From: Nectonema munidae
Taxonomy: Eukaryota; Nematomorpha; Nectonematoida; Nectonematidae
DNA: 64,000 nucleotides
Assembly: GCA_030549495.1 (NCBI GenBank)
Contig: JAUIRK010000976.1
Location: 248,001-312,000, forward strand
Direction: 5' to 3'
Both the position numbers and the translations under genes were made by a program. Below, one piece after another: positions 47,503-57,549 of this stretch (position 1 is its first letter; each line of letters begins with the position of its first letter). The notes beneath the pieces were generated by a model. It worked only from the letters and a program-made list of their open reading frames with translations. It searched no databases and was not told the DNA's origin.

Positions 47503-48382
47503 GGTTGTAGGACATTCCTCGCCAAGGGACATTTCTCGCCATCCACATTAGGAGATGGATGAGATATAGTGATGAATTATACATTTTTCTTTCTTTTGAT
47601 CGTGCCGCTTTCACACTACCACTCGATTTCTTGCCACATGATAGTATTATTTTTCTCATCACTTTTCACTCGTTTCTTTCGCAACTAATATTTTCCTCAT
47701 CCCTTCTCCCTCGTGTCTCTCGCAACTATTATTTTTCTCATCACTTCTTCTATTTCTAGCGGCATCACAAACCATTCAGCAAACACAAATGCACAAACTC
47801 ACTTTTATAAACATTTATAATTCACATTTTTAACTTGATTCTACGCAAATCATATTATTTTTAGATATACTCATAAATATTAGATATATTTTAAGATATA
47901 CTATTAAATTTATAGATTTAGTTGTAAAATATTTTTTAAATATACCTGAAAATGTTTCATGAAGGATTTAAGTATTACAAAAGAAGGGAAGATAGTGATC
48001 AGATTGCTATTACTGCAGTAAAAGTTCTTGTCCTGGTGAGAGAATTTTTTTTTAAGTTTGTCTGATCTTAGTAGCTTTTGCAACTATAATCATACAATAC
48101 ACAAATTTTAGTTTTATAACTTTATCTGGTCTACCTTTTTCGCTATCAAATTTAGCAAATATTGGCACGTGCTCGTTCATCTTGCTAATTATTTAAAAAA
48201 AGCACAAAATGATAATAATTCATGGCTATATAAACTGCACAGAATTTTTATTTCTACAATCCATAACCGTTGTGGGAAAAAATCTTGCCCAAGTATTCTC
48301 AAAATTTTGAAATCATAAAAAATATTTTCAAAATATCATTTTTATCTATACTCAACAAATGTTTATTTAATAATAGAACTAA
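47503..48382 (+). repeat. MULE left inverted-repeat arm
   Basis: Reads ATTCCTCGCCAAGGGACATT near its outer end and ends at AATAATAGAACTAA on its inner side. The homology to the right arm stops abruptly there. Confidence 0.85.
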
Positions 48383-48836
48383 TAATATAGGTAGCGCTAT
48401 TAGTTTAATTATAACTCAATGAATGGTACAATTCATTTTATTAGTATGCAGCTAAAATTCAGGTACAATAAAATTGGGATATTTAAATGATTACGATACT
48501 GTTTATGACAAATTTTTGTAATTCTCGAGAATAAAAAAATTTCTTATAGTGTTGCTTATTGCATATTTTTTACTGAACGTTATAGAGCAAAATTTACTTT
48601 TATATTATATTCTAATTTTTTCAACATTCACTAGTTTCATTCTTTAATATGATCAACTTGAAATTAATTCAAAGAGTATAAGTAAACACAAAAAGATACA
48701 AAATACATCACCAACTAAATACGATAAATCTTTTTGTTTGCATTTGTATGATTTTACTCATGGTGATCAGATCATTTCTTTGTTTGTCCGCATAACATTG
48801 TTACTCATAACCATAAGTTTTGAACATAATCTATTC

Positions 48837-49112
48837 TTAATATGGTGGTAAGGCTTTGGATTTTTAATTAAGGTAGAATAAAACAACTTGTGTATCGTTA
48901 AGAAATGCGTGTATGGATATTATTTGGTAGAATAAAAGTGGCGCTTTTTTAAAAGTTCCATCTATATATATTTCAGAAACATGAGCGGTTTGAACTAAAT
49001 GTTCCAATATCTTTTCATGAAAAATGATTAATCTTTTGTTTTGCTCTGTAAAAGCATCCAGTTGCAAAAAAATTAAGGCGATTTGCTGATGTATATTTTT
49101 CAGGTATATCAA
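48837..49112 (-). pseudogene. MULE transposase fragment
   Basis: A minus-strand open frame reads RLIIFHEKILEHLVQ, then EIYIDGTFKKAPLLFYQIIS and IHAFLND. The DGTFK-x-AP-x-x-F-x-Q block is the hallmark around the first catalytic Asp of MULE transposases. The continuation after the stop at 48864 reads KSKALPPY, also a family word. The rest of the catalytic domain is missing, so the element is not autonomous. A preceding block NKIGTKPTTDLNFDIPEKY lies just upstream in another frame. Confidence 0.75.
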
Positions 49113-49718
49113 AATTTAAATCCGTTGTAGGCTTTGTTCCTATTTTATTATATCTTATTTTTCTCAAGATGCTTTTTTTGAATGTATAATTTTTTCCATC
49201 TTCTTGGGTAAGATTTGTTATATTTTCCTTTCGAATAAAGTAAATTTAAAAAAGTTTTAATAAATTTTTGAAAAGTTAAAAAAATACTGATAAATTTAAA
49301 TAGTTGTTTTATATGAATATTTAGCTTCATGTTTTATATTTTGGTCAAACTTTTCAACTCGCTCATTAATCTTCTCATGATTATGATCAAAAAAGGAAAA
49401 GTGTTATTGGATTCATCATTTCTAACTATAACTTTACCTAAAAAAATGTTCAAAAATTATAAAAATATAAAATCATGGGAAAAACTAAAAATAATTACTT
49501 TGTAATTTTAACTTTAATAAAATTTTGTATAATACGAAAAGCACAAAATAAATTTTTTTTAAACAATATCTTCTATTTAAAAATAAATTATAAATCAATG
49601 GAAAACTGATTAAAAATATACGAAATATTCAAATTCATATTATTTTTGCTTTATTTTATTTGAAAGAAAATTAAAAAAACTAAATGCAACTAAAACTGAA
49701 AAAACATCGCATTTATAC

Positions 49719-50585
49719 TTAGTTCTATTATTAAATAAACATTTGTTGAGTATAGATAAAAATGATATTTTGAAAATATTTTTTATGATTTCAAAATTTT
49801 GAGAATACTTGGGCAAGATTTTTTCCCACAACGGTTATGGATTGTAGAAATAAAAATTCTGTGCAGTTTATATAGCCATGAATTATTATCATTTTGTGCT
49901 TTTTTTTAAATAATTAGCAAGATGAACGAGCACGTGCCAATATTTGCTAAATTTGATAGCGAAAAAGGTAGACCAGATAAAGTTATAAAACTAAAATTTG
50001 TGTATTGTATGATTATAGTTGCAAAAGCTACTAAGATCAGACAAACTTAAAAAAATATTCTCTCACCAGGACAAGAACTTTTACTGCAGTAATAGCAATC
50101 TGATCACTATCTTCCCTTCTTTTGTAATACTTAAATCCTTCATGAAACATTTTCAGGTATATTTAAAAAATATTTTACAACTAAATCTATAAATTTAATA
50201 GTATATCTTAAAATATATCTAATATTTATGAGTATATCTAAAAATAATATGATTTGCGTAGAATCAAGTTAGAAATGTGAATTATAAATGTTTATAAAAT
50301 GAGTTTGTGTATTTGTGTTTGCTGAATGGTTTGTGATGCCGCTAGTTATAGAAGTGATGAGAAAAATAATAGTTGCGAGAGAGGAGTGATAAGGAAAATA
50401 TTAGTTGCGAAAGAAACGAGTGAGAAGTGATGAGAAAAATAATACTATCATGTGGCAAGAAATCGAGTGGTAGTGTGAAAGCGGCACGATCAAAAGAAAG
50501 AAAAATGTATAATTCATCACTATATCTCATCCATCTCCTAATGTGGATGGCGAGAAATGTCTCTTGGCGAGGAATAGCCGCTTGC
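49719..50585 (-). repeat. MULE right inverted-repeat arm
   Basis: Inverted counterpart of 47503-48382. Small indels, for example in the T/C-rich stretch near 50345-50410, account for the length difference of about 13 bases. Confidence 0.85.
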
Positions 50586-50792
50586 CATTTGAACATGAAA
50601 TTATCGTGTTTAATTTTACTTTCACTTTACTTGTAAATAGCATCGCTTGAGATTTATTGAAATCTACTTTCATACTGTTTACGGAACACCAATTTAAAAC
50701 TCCATGTAATTGATCATTAAAGTAATTGACACTGATAGTTTCATCATCCAAAGAAAAAGGTATATTTATTGTAAGAGCATCAGTGAAAAAAG

Positions 50793-51613
50793 TCAGTTTT
50801 TCATTAGATAAGTGCAGAAATCATTTGAATATATTAAAAAGAGCAATGTGTCCAAAATAGAACCTTGAGGAACACCTGAAACAACATTTATTTTTTTAGA
50901 AAAAGAACTATCAATAACAACCTGTTGTTGACGATCTTTTAAATACGACACGATGATGGATAATGACTGATCTAGAAAACCATACGAACTTAGTTTTTGA
51001 ATGAGAAGATTATGTGGAATCATATCAAAAGCTTTAGTAAAGTCAAAAAAGACTGTTAAAACACCAAGGCCGGATTGAAGTTTTTCAATAATTTCATTAG
51101 ACATAATAATAATAATAGTTGAGTGTTGTGCTTTTCTCTAAAACCGAACTGAAATTTGTAAAGCAGATGATTTAAATTGAAGTAATTGATTATTTGTTTA
51201 TATAACAGTTTCTCAAATACCTTCGAGAAGGTGGGTCCAATTGATATGGGACGGTAATTGTTAGGGTCAAGCTTATCATCTTTTTTGAAAATGGGAGAAA
51301 CTTTAGAGAGTTTAAAAACTTTAGGATAAACCCCGAACTCTAAGCAAGAATTAAACCCTATCGCTAAATACTTAGCAATGTAGTTGACAGCCAATTTAAC
51401 ATGCTTCATAGAAAAACCGTAGATATCCGCGCAATTTTTGTTCTCAAAAGAGTTGACAACTAGTAAAACATCTTGAATTGATATCTTATGAAAATTGAAG
51501 TAATGGTTTTTAGCAAAGCTGAAGGTGAGTGGATTGAAATCTTGAGTATCATTCATAACATTGGTAAATTTATCATTAAATATATTTGAAATATGAGTAG
51601 TATCCGTGATCAA
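50793..51613 (-). pseudogene. LINE reverse transcriptase, 5' half
   Basis: Two overlapping frames, 51056-51613 and 50793-51104, cover the region from the pre-RT linker to the PQGS box. The frame changes near an AAT run at about 51106-51120, inside the QFGFREKHNTQ block. The CDS then runs into a stop where the catalytic YADD should be. Recognisable motifs are NYRPISIGPTFSKVFEKLL, QFGFREKHNTQ, FDFTKAFD and GVPQGSILD. Dead copy. Confidence 0.75.
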
Positions 51614-51800
51614 ATTTCCTAAAAAGTATTCAATTTTTTCCCAACAAGGTAGGGATTATTATTAGCATTCGAGAAAGAACTTAAATTATACTCATTTTTC
51701 AGCTTTTTGCACAATTATTTAACTTTATTTCTGATATACAAGTAGTTTTTCCTTAAATTATCATTTGAAGATTTCTTCATTTACAAAAAATTTTTGGATC

Positions 51801-53289
51801 CTTTGGATCCGTCAATGGTTCTGCGTCTTTGATTATTTTTATTTTTAAAAAAAGGTGATTGTAGATTCAAGCGTTTCCTATGAACTTTTTTCAAATAACT
51901 ATTTCTTTTTTTAGTTTTGTTTTTGTGCCATGTGACATTTATATTAATTGTCTTTACATGTATATACCACACCATGTATGGGTGTTTTGTAACATGTATT
52001 TTATAATTTGTATTTGCATAATAAATTCTTCTTAGTTATTTTTAAAGGTAAACGTGTACCGTGAAGAGTTTTCAAGGCTGTATTCACCGAAGACGTTTAA
52101 GTATCGACTCTAAACACCTTACATCACAATCCCTTAATTAAACTTAAAATTCCAAAGTTGAAATAATTACATATCAATGCATTAGGAACATGGCAAACCT
52201 CCTGAGTCATTAAAATATGCCGAAATTAATTTGACAAGATACTTTGTATATTTAACTAAAACCTTTTATGCTTGAATATTTTCCACATATAATATTGAAT
52301 GTTGCTGAAAATTTAATATAGATTAAGAGTATAAAAAAATATATTGTGTTTAAATTTTATCTGATTTAAAGGAAAAATTAAAAGTTATTAGCTTGTGAAA
52401 ATTTGGCTTCAGGGATATATAGGTCCATATTAGGTGCTTGTCAAACGTTAGGAGACATTAAAGTATGCAAAGATTACTTTCGCAAGATATTACGAGATTG
52501 GCAAAGCTCCGGAGGAATTAAAATATGCAGAATTTCTTTGATTAAAGATTGTATTATTTATATAATTATTTAATTTCAAAAAGGTTAAGGCACTTTTTAA
52601 CCTAAGATTTTTATCGATAAATGATGATCAGATATTATGTGTTGCATTTGAAAAAAAATATTTGAAATGAAAATCAATAAAATTTAGTTATAATTGGTGT
52701 TTGCAGTTCAGGAGGATATTTAAACAATTTTTATCTATACCTTGGCAAGGAAAAAGAAAATAATTTTGATATTTTTGGTGTAAGAGTTTTAAAAAATTTG
52801 ACATCTGTTATACATAAATATAGATGTACATTTTATGAAATATATTTCATCAATTTTTCCACAAAAATAGAAATTCTAGAACTTTTAAGGGATAGAATAT
52901 AAAGAGAATTTTTAAAGCAAAGTGGAATTATAATGTTATATTCTGTGTCTGTTGCTGCAAACTACAGTTAGTTTAGCTACTCACTAAAATATAAAAAAGA
53001 AATTGTATCTTAGTATAATACATACATATGAGTAAGATGACCAGATTTTAACATCGGTAAAGCGGGACACCATTAACATGGAGTTCCTAATTAAAAATTT
53101 GGTCTATATGGAGCAACAAAAAATTTCATAGAACGCAAAAATAGTATCGTAATATATTTTTTCAAACATAAGTAAGTACAATACATTAAAAAATATGTAT
53201 AGTATTATATATTCTTTGGCATATTTCTCATTTGAGTGAATTAGTTCTAGTAGTGTTGTTGTTGTTTTAAAAATCATGAAATTTTTCAC
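51801..53289. other. non-coding with a short diverged repeat
   Basis: AT-rich DNA. A word like GGCAAACCTCCTGAG followed by ATTAAAATATGC recurs at about 52192, 52437 and 52497. The end at about 53031-53075 (GACCAGATTTTAACATCGG, then AAGCGGGACACC) resembles a common DNA-transposon terminus. No gene. Confidence 0.45.
52192..52555 (+). repeat. three diverged copies of a roughly 55-bp repeat
   Basis: Copies near 52192-52250, 52437-52495 and 52497-52555. They share GGCAAA, then GGAG or TGAG, then ATTAAAATATGC, then TTTGACAAGATA-like words. The last two are tandem. Confidence 0.5.
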
Positions 53290-54640
53290 AAGAACTCGTT
53301 GGATTATATTTCACCCATTAAATATCTTTTAAAGTCTCAACACTTAATTGTGATTTTTCTGATGTCCATACTTTATTCACCGTAGAAAAAAGACGTTCAG
53401 TTGCAGCATTAGTTCCTGGTAAGGACAGTGCATATTCCACTATCTTCAGTGCATTATTGTATGGAATATGATTTGCTTCAAAATGGTGAAATGCTTCCAA
53501 CAATTTGTTCTCTATCGTGATTTTCGCTGATGCCCAAAATTTAATCTTTCCATTATCATTATATTTTTTTAATAATGATGCCTCATTAAAAAGATCATTT
53601 TCGGAAATATTACTATATGGAAAATTTTGAGTAATATAATTGAATGATTTTTGCACATCATGCCATTTAAGTTCTTGTTTCAATGTAACCCAATGAAAAT
53701 GTTCAATATCATTGTAATGTCTAACCGCTCATGACACTGAAATTTTAAATTATTAACATCATTTGCCACTTCGATTACAGAAATTTTGTCACCTTCAATA
53801 AATTTTATAGCATTTTGAAAAAGAGCTGCTTGAGTTTGTCCTGTTCCATTATGTAATTTTGGAACGCCAAGAAGAATATCTATATCTGCCCCGGTAAAAA
53901 TTACTGGTAACCTGTCGACCTTCTCACATCCAGTAATATCTGGCAGCAACTTTCCATCCCAATGAACTGTCAATGGTTCATCTGCAGTGTAACTTTCTTT
54001 TTTGGCCCCCAAAGTGCCGTTGTTTTTCTTTTGCCATCTCTCTACGCCTTTTAAAGGACTCTTTTCTCTTGATCATTCCTTCTTCTTTCTTTGTCCATTC
54101 TTCATCTACACATGTCATGTATCCTCTGCGACCTTGTCTTTGGAGGTTGAGAAATTGACGTCTTTTGGTAACTTGATCAATTTATTAGCACTTTGATGAG
54201 CAATGTCAAATAATTGGTTTAATTTTTCAATAAATTGCTGTTCATTTGCTTGTTGTGTCAAAGATTTTCGCTTAATTGCTTTCTTTGACCCTTGGAATTG
54301 TCTGTGGACTTTCATTAGGCGTTTTTCTATATCATAGCTTAAAGCGGTTAGTAAACCAGCTTTTTGTCAGAATGGTATTAACTGTGACACTGTCATTCGA
54401 GCACATTGTTTAAGTTTCTGTTTGCCATCTGTGTGATAGTGGAAGAAAACAGCAAGTGTTTCACGAAGTGTTAGCAGCCTCCCTTGCTGTGGGAAAGTTG
54501 ATTGTCAGGACCAACTAACCATACCTGAGATGTAGATCTGATTTTTGGTTTGTCGATTGCTTGGCTACTAATGCACTCCATCTGCTATATATGTCTAAAA
54601 TAAGGAATTATTAACATAAATCAGAGTAATTTAACTTGGT
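53290..54640 (-). mobile_element. hAT element, degraded
   Basis: The minus strand carries a hAT transposase in pieces, from WLVGPDNQL (near 54500-54530) to the C-terminal dimerisation box. No pair of matching ends was found; the end at 54928 may or may not belong to it. Confidence 0.7.
53318..54580 (-). pseudogene. hAT transposase pieces
   Basis: Blocks on the minus strand in order: VWLVGPDNQL, PTAREAANTSRNTCCF, KLNQLFDIAHQSANKLI (54115-54315), VHWDGKLLPDITGCEKVDRL followed by LLGVPKLHNGTGQTQAALF (53680-54012). The last is ALSLPGTNAATERLFSTVNK (53318-53683), the hAT C-terminal box. The WLVGPDN, LFDIAH and LLGVPKL words belong to a hAT subfamily common in invertebrates. The middle of the catalytic domain between the last two blocks is missing and frames change at least three times. 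Confidence 0.75.
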
Positions 54641-54654
54641 ATTCGCCCTATTTA

Positions 54655-54928
54655 TTAAACATATAACTCAAAAACGGCTGCTACTTATATCTATCTTTTT
54701 TACCCATCGACCCCTCCATAGAACATTTGTCTTCACATCGACCCCCACCCCACATAGACAAAAAATACAAACCAAAAATGTTTCATATATCCTATACTAT
54801 ACAATGTCATAAGCTGTGTTTTAAAAAAAGGGAGATTTATTACTACTATAAAGCACAATTTGGAAAGTTTGTCTATCTTATCGACCCCCAGGCGTCGATA
54901 TCGACCACTTTGCCGACCCCTGACTAGA
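54655..54928 (-). mobile_element. hAT-type terminal fragment
   Basis: Read inward from 54928 on the minus strand it starts CAGGGGTCGGCAAAGTGG, a standard hAT terminus, followed by repeated GGGGTCGAT words (near 54880, 54738 and 54708) as subterminal repeats. No internal coding sequence. Confidence 0.6.
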
Positions 54929-55051
54929 CATATGCCAAAAACGCACTGTTATGTAATTGCCAAGAAACTTTGACCGACTTGTGCAACCTTTAAAACATCT
55001 CATTTTTCATTCAAATTTCTGCCTCAATAATCTTTTAAATGTCAAAACCAA

Positions 55052-55243
55052 ATGCAGGGTTCTAAACAAAATTATCTGAGTTTTTTATACCGTGATTTGA
55101 TGGACCACTCTAATACACATGCGTCAATAAAACATAAGTACATGAATTTAATTAAACAAAATAGAGATTTTGACCAGGCAAGCAAATTTTTTCGTTATAT
55201 GCGAAATTTCGTTATAAACAGATTTAACCGTAAATCAAAATAA
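55052..55243 (+). CDS. small basic hypothetical protein
   Basis: A 63-codon frame starting in a fair context (ACCAAATGC). The product is basic, with SFLYRDLMDHS early and SKFFRYMRNFVINRFNRK late. The early L-Y-R triplet followed by a distant Phe recalls LYR-motif mitochondrial proteins, but length and pattern are not enough to assign it. It could equally be one exon of a longer gene or part of a transposon. No promoter or splice sites were clear. Confidence 0.25.
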   Translation: MQGSKQNYLSFLYRDLMDHSNTHASIKHKYMNLIKQNRDFDQASKFFRYMRNFVINRFNRKSK

Positions 55244-55871
55244 CAAATTTTTTTTGGACAAAAGTCAAATTTTAATATTGAAAAACCGGGAAAATGGAGG
55301 GGAAATTTATTAATATTTCGAACACACAAAATGTTCATAATCATACATTAAAAAGTATAATGAGAACTTGTAAAGATATTAAATCTTTCAAATATAAATG
55401 CAACCATCCTTGTTATATTATATAATCAAATTTTAATGTGGGTTGTGTTTTCGCATAACTGGCTAAATTCATAAATTATTTTCTAAACTATATTGGTAAT
55501 ATGCGGGCTAATTTCTGAAGTCCAGTCCGATCTTGTACATATGTTATAATCGGTTCTAACTATAATAATCGATCTGAACCAGTTTTGATCTAGATATGAG
55601 GAGCGCACTGGAGAAAAGAATGTGTAAGGATAAATGTTTCATCAAACAACAGCGACCACAATCTTTTCGTGTTTCGACGGGCTTGCCAAATATCACAAAT
55701 TCATAACATTTAACAGATTAAAATTTTGAGCCCCCCCCCCCCTCCGCATCCCTTTATTTTAACCATAGGGCCAATGATACGACGATTTGGAAGAAATCCA
55801 ACATAATCTCTATGACATCATGGAAGACAAATAGAAATTTTTAAAGGATAAACTTTATTCTTCAAAGATTT

Positions 55872-55877
55872 TTTATT
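55872..55877 (-). terminator. poly(A) signal of RpL26
   Basis: AATAAA on the minus strand 11 bases past the stop codon; a further AATAAA copy lies near 55853. Confidence 0.5.
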
Positions 55878-55887
55878 AATAACTTTT

Positions 55888-56025
55888 TCAAGACTTCACA
55901 GCGCTACTTTTAACCGTTTCTTCAGTGTACTTAACGCCTTTTTCCATTGAAACCAGTTTTCCCTTAGCTTTGCGATCCAACAAATCTTTCCTGTCATTGT
56001 CCATCTTTAATTTAACAATCACAAC
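55888..56025 (-). CDS. RpL26: ribosomal protein L26, last exon
   Basis: A minus-strand exon of 45 codons plus stop, preceded by a good acceptor (TATCCTTTTTAG ending at 56026). It reads VVIVKLKMDNDRKDLLDRKA followed by KGKLVSMEKG and KYTEETV. This aligns with the C-terminal end of eukaryotic L26 (human: [20 protein letters not shown], then KGKYKEE), a 60S subunit protein bound near the polypeptide exit. The exon begins in phase 0 just after the family's HPSK box. I find no upstream L26 exon between here and the window end, so the rest must lie beyond 64000 or the exon is an orphan. The GC content is higher than that of its surroundings, as expected for a conserved host exon. A processed copy is unlikely because the acceptor is intact. 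Confidence 0.8.
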   Translation of the reverse strand, partial: VVIVKLKMDNDRKDLLDRKAKGKLVSMEKGVKYTEETVKSSAVKS

Positions 56026-56875
56026 CTAAAAAGGATAGAATAATATCAAGTTATAATCGTCTGCCATGATAGGACAAAGAGAACTTTAAACGTATACATT
56101 GTTGACATTAAAATATATCTTTAGGCATCATTATTATAAAGTATCATTAATGTACTATAAACGAATGAATAAATTAATTTTAAAAAGTAAAGATTATCAA
56201 AAAAATAAAATGAACCTAAAATATGAATTTTTAAATTTGTTCAGACATTTTAAACTCTCTATAAGTAGCAAATTAAAGCAGGCTATATTTTGTACAAAAT
56301 CATTCAGATATGATAAAACATTAGTTTTAATCCGGTTTATTTACAACTCTCTATCCCCCAGAAACCCCTAAAGTGGTTCCCACAAAATTAAAGGATTTTA
56401 TGAAGAAAGTTCATAATATTAAATGTTTAACATCAAAGTTACAAAAGGTAGATAAATAATTTCAATGGTACATATTGGGAGAGTTCAGAATACCCCCTCT
56501 CTTCTTCCCAATATTTGAGATTGGCAAAAAATTTAGCTCTACTTGTTTTGGTATATTTTTGTTTCCTCTTTTATCAGCCTACTATTAATAGATTTCTTCT
56601 AGATAATCTTACAATGATTTTTGTCTTGCCCACTGTAAAAAAATCGCTTGCAGAATGGATTTAAGTCAGAAATGAGATTAGCACGTGAAATTTCCGGTAT
56701 CGTAACAAATATTAATTATAGATGTATATTTTACTTAGTTTTGAATATTTAGAGAAAATGTTGCTAAATTTAGCGTATAAAAAATACAATATAAAAAAAC
56801 ACGTAAGCTTTTCTAGTTTTGAAAAGGATAACATTTTAATTTTCAAGAAGGGGGTGAGTAAGTTTGGTTATTTAC

Positions 56876-57040
56876 TTAGCTTCGACACCACAAGTTCTTG
56901 GGTTCAATTAACAACCAGTCTTCTTTGCTCATAGTTCGACACAAACGGTGCAATTGGGCTTTGCGATAAAACAACTGAGGATGTTTCAACAAAAACAGCA
57001 TGACTTCATACAGTTGAATTAAAAGAAAACACACACTTAA
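56876..57040 (-). CDS. unidentified host-like terminal exon
   Basis: A minus-strand open frame of above-average GC, ending at a stop at 56876-56878. It reads YEVMLFLLKHPQLFYRKAQL, then HRLCRTMSKEDWLLI and EPKNLWCRS. Composition and the dense pattern of Trp, His, Cys and Arg look like a real, constrained protein end, but I do not recognise the family. The upstream boundary is uncertain: AG near 57015 (TATGAAG) is one acceptor; the frame stays open to 57061. It lies 0.85 kb upstream of the L26 exon on the same strand. No canonical poly(A) signal was seen nearby. Confidence 0.4.
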   Translation of the reverse strand, partial: LSVCFLLIQLYEVMLFLLKHPQLFYRKAQLHRLCRTMSKEDWLLIEPKNLWCRS

Positions 57041-57549
57041 AATTTGGGAAAAAAAGTTCATTATTTCAGAATGCTTTTAAAAAAACAAACCCATTTCAAG
57101 ATTTGGTAAACTTTATTCAAAAGGTATTGTGTTTACCATATTTAAATGCAGAACTCTTGTTTATCAATTAGAGTTATTGATTCTGTTTTTAGGGGCTTTC
57201 TTGTAAAATACTGTTAAGTGTATGTGTACCATGCCCCCAGATGTAAAAACATGTCTACGTCATTGACGATATACCAAATTAATTTATTACAGATATATAT
57301 AGCAAAATATGTAGAGGAGTGTTATGTAGCACGAAATGTATAGCTATCAAAAATAAAATAAATCATTCAAAACTAAAAAGAATGATTTAGTCCTGATATT
57401 ATAATCATCAAGCATTCCAATAATAATTTTTTTTTTTTTAAATTAAAAAAAAAAGCTTCGTTGCAATTTTAATGTATATTTATTTTTATTTTTCGCTTAT
57501 CTACTTTTTCATTCAAAGTATATTTTATCACTTTTAATTTTTGCTTGGT
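57041..57549. other. non-coding, nothing recognised
   Basis: Very AT-rich, with poly-T and poly-A runs near 57426-57455. Confidence 0.5.

Larger units (their letters stand above)
47503..50585 (-). mobile_element. Mutator-like element (MULE) with long terminal inverted repeats
   Basis: Two arms, 47503-48382 and 49719-50585, are inverted copies of each other at about 95 percent or better by eye, with a few small indels. They enclose a 1.3-kb centre that holds a MULE transposase fragment on the minus strand. The element is flanked by the 9-base direct repeat CATTTGAAC at 47494-47502 and 50586-50594, the target-duplication length known for Mutator-like elements. It was inserted into a LINE. The outermost ten bases of the two arms differ (GGTTGTAGGA against GCAAGCGGCT), while the next 25 agree closely. 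Confidence 0.8.
46870..51800 (-). mobile_element. LINE (CR1/Jockey group) split by a MULE insertion
   Basis: A single minus-strand LINE. From its 5' side: a basic linker and NNPYLVGKKL (near 51640-51660), NNYRPISIGPTFSKVFEKLL (near 51220-51280), FDFTKAFDMIPHNLLIQKLS (near 50990-51045), VSGVPQGSILDTLLF (near 50845-50890), and LHGVLNWCSVNSMKVDFNKS (near 50640-50710). The catalytic YADD box is lost. The element is then cut at 50586-50594 by a foreign insertion and resumes at 47502 with CHIACIVNKLSRVTRIL and INYCLVLWGHND, reading on to about 46870. The frame is broken several times. Order and orientation on both sides fit one ancestral copy. Confidence 0.8.

Noticed and set aside
47456-47759. Open frames in both MULE arms (also 50342-50636)
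   Set aside because: They occur as mirror images on both strands of the inverted repeats, have low-complexity products, and run into flanking LINE sequence.
49921-50050. Open frame MNEHVPIFAKFDSEKGRP reading outward in the MULE arms
   Set aside because: Present in both arms, short and without a known domain. It could be part of an old MULE reading frame, but this cannot be shown here.
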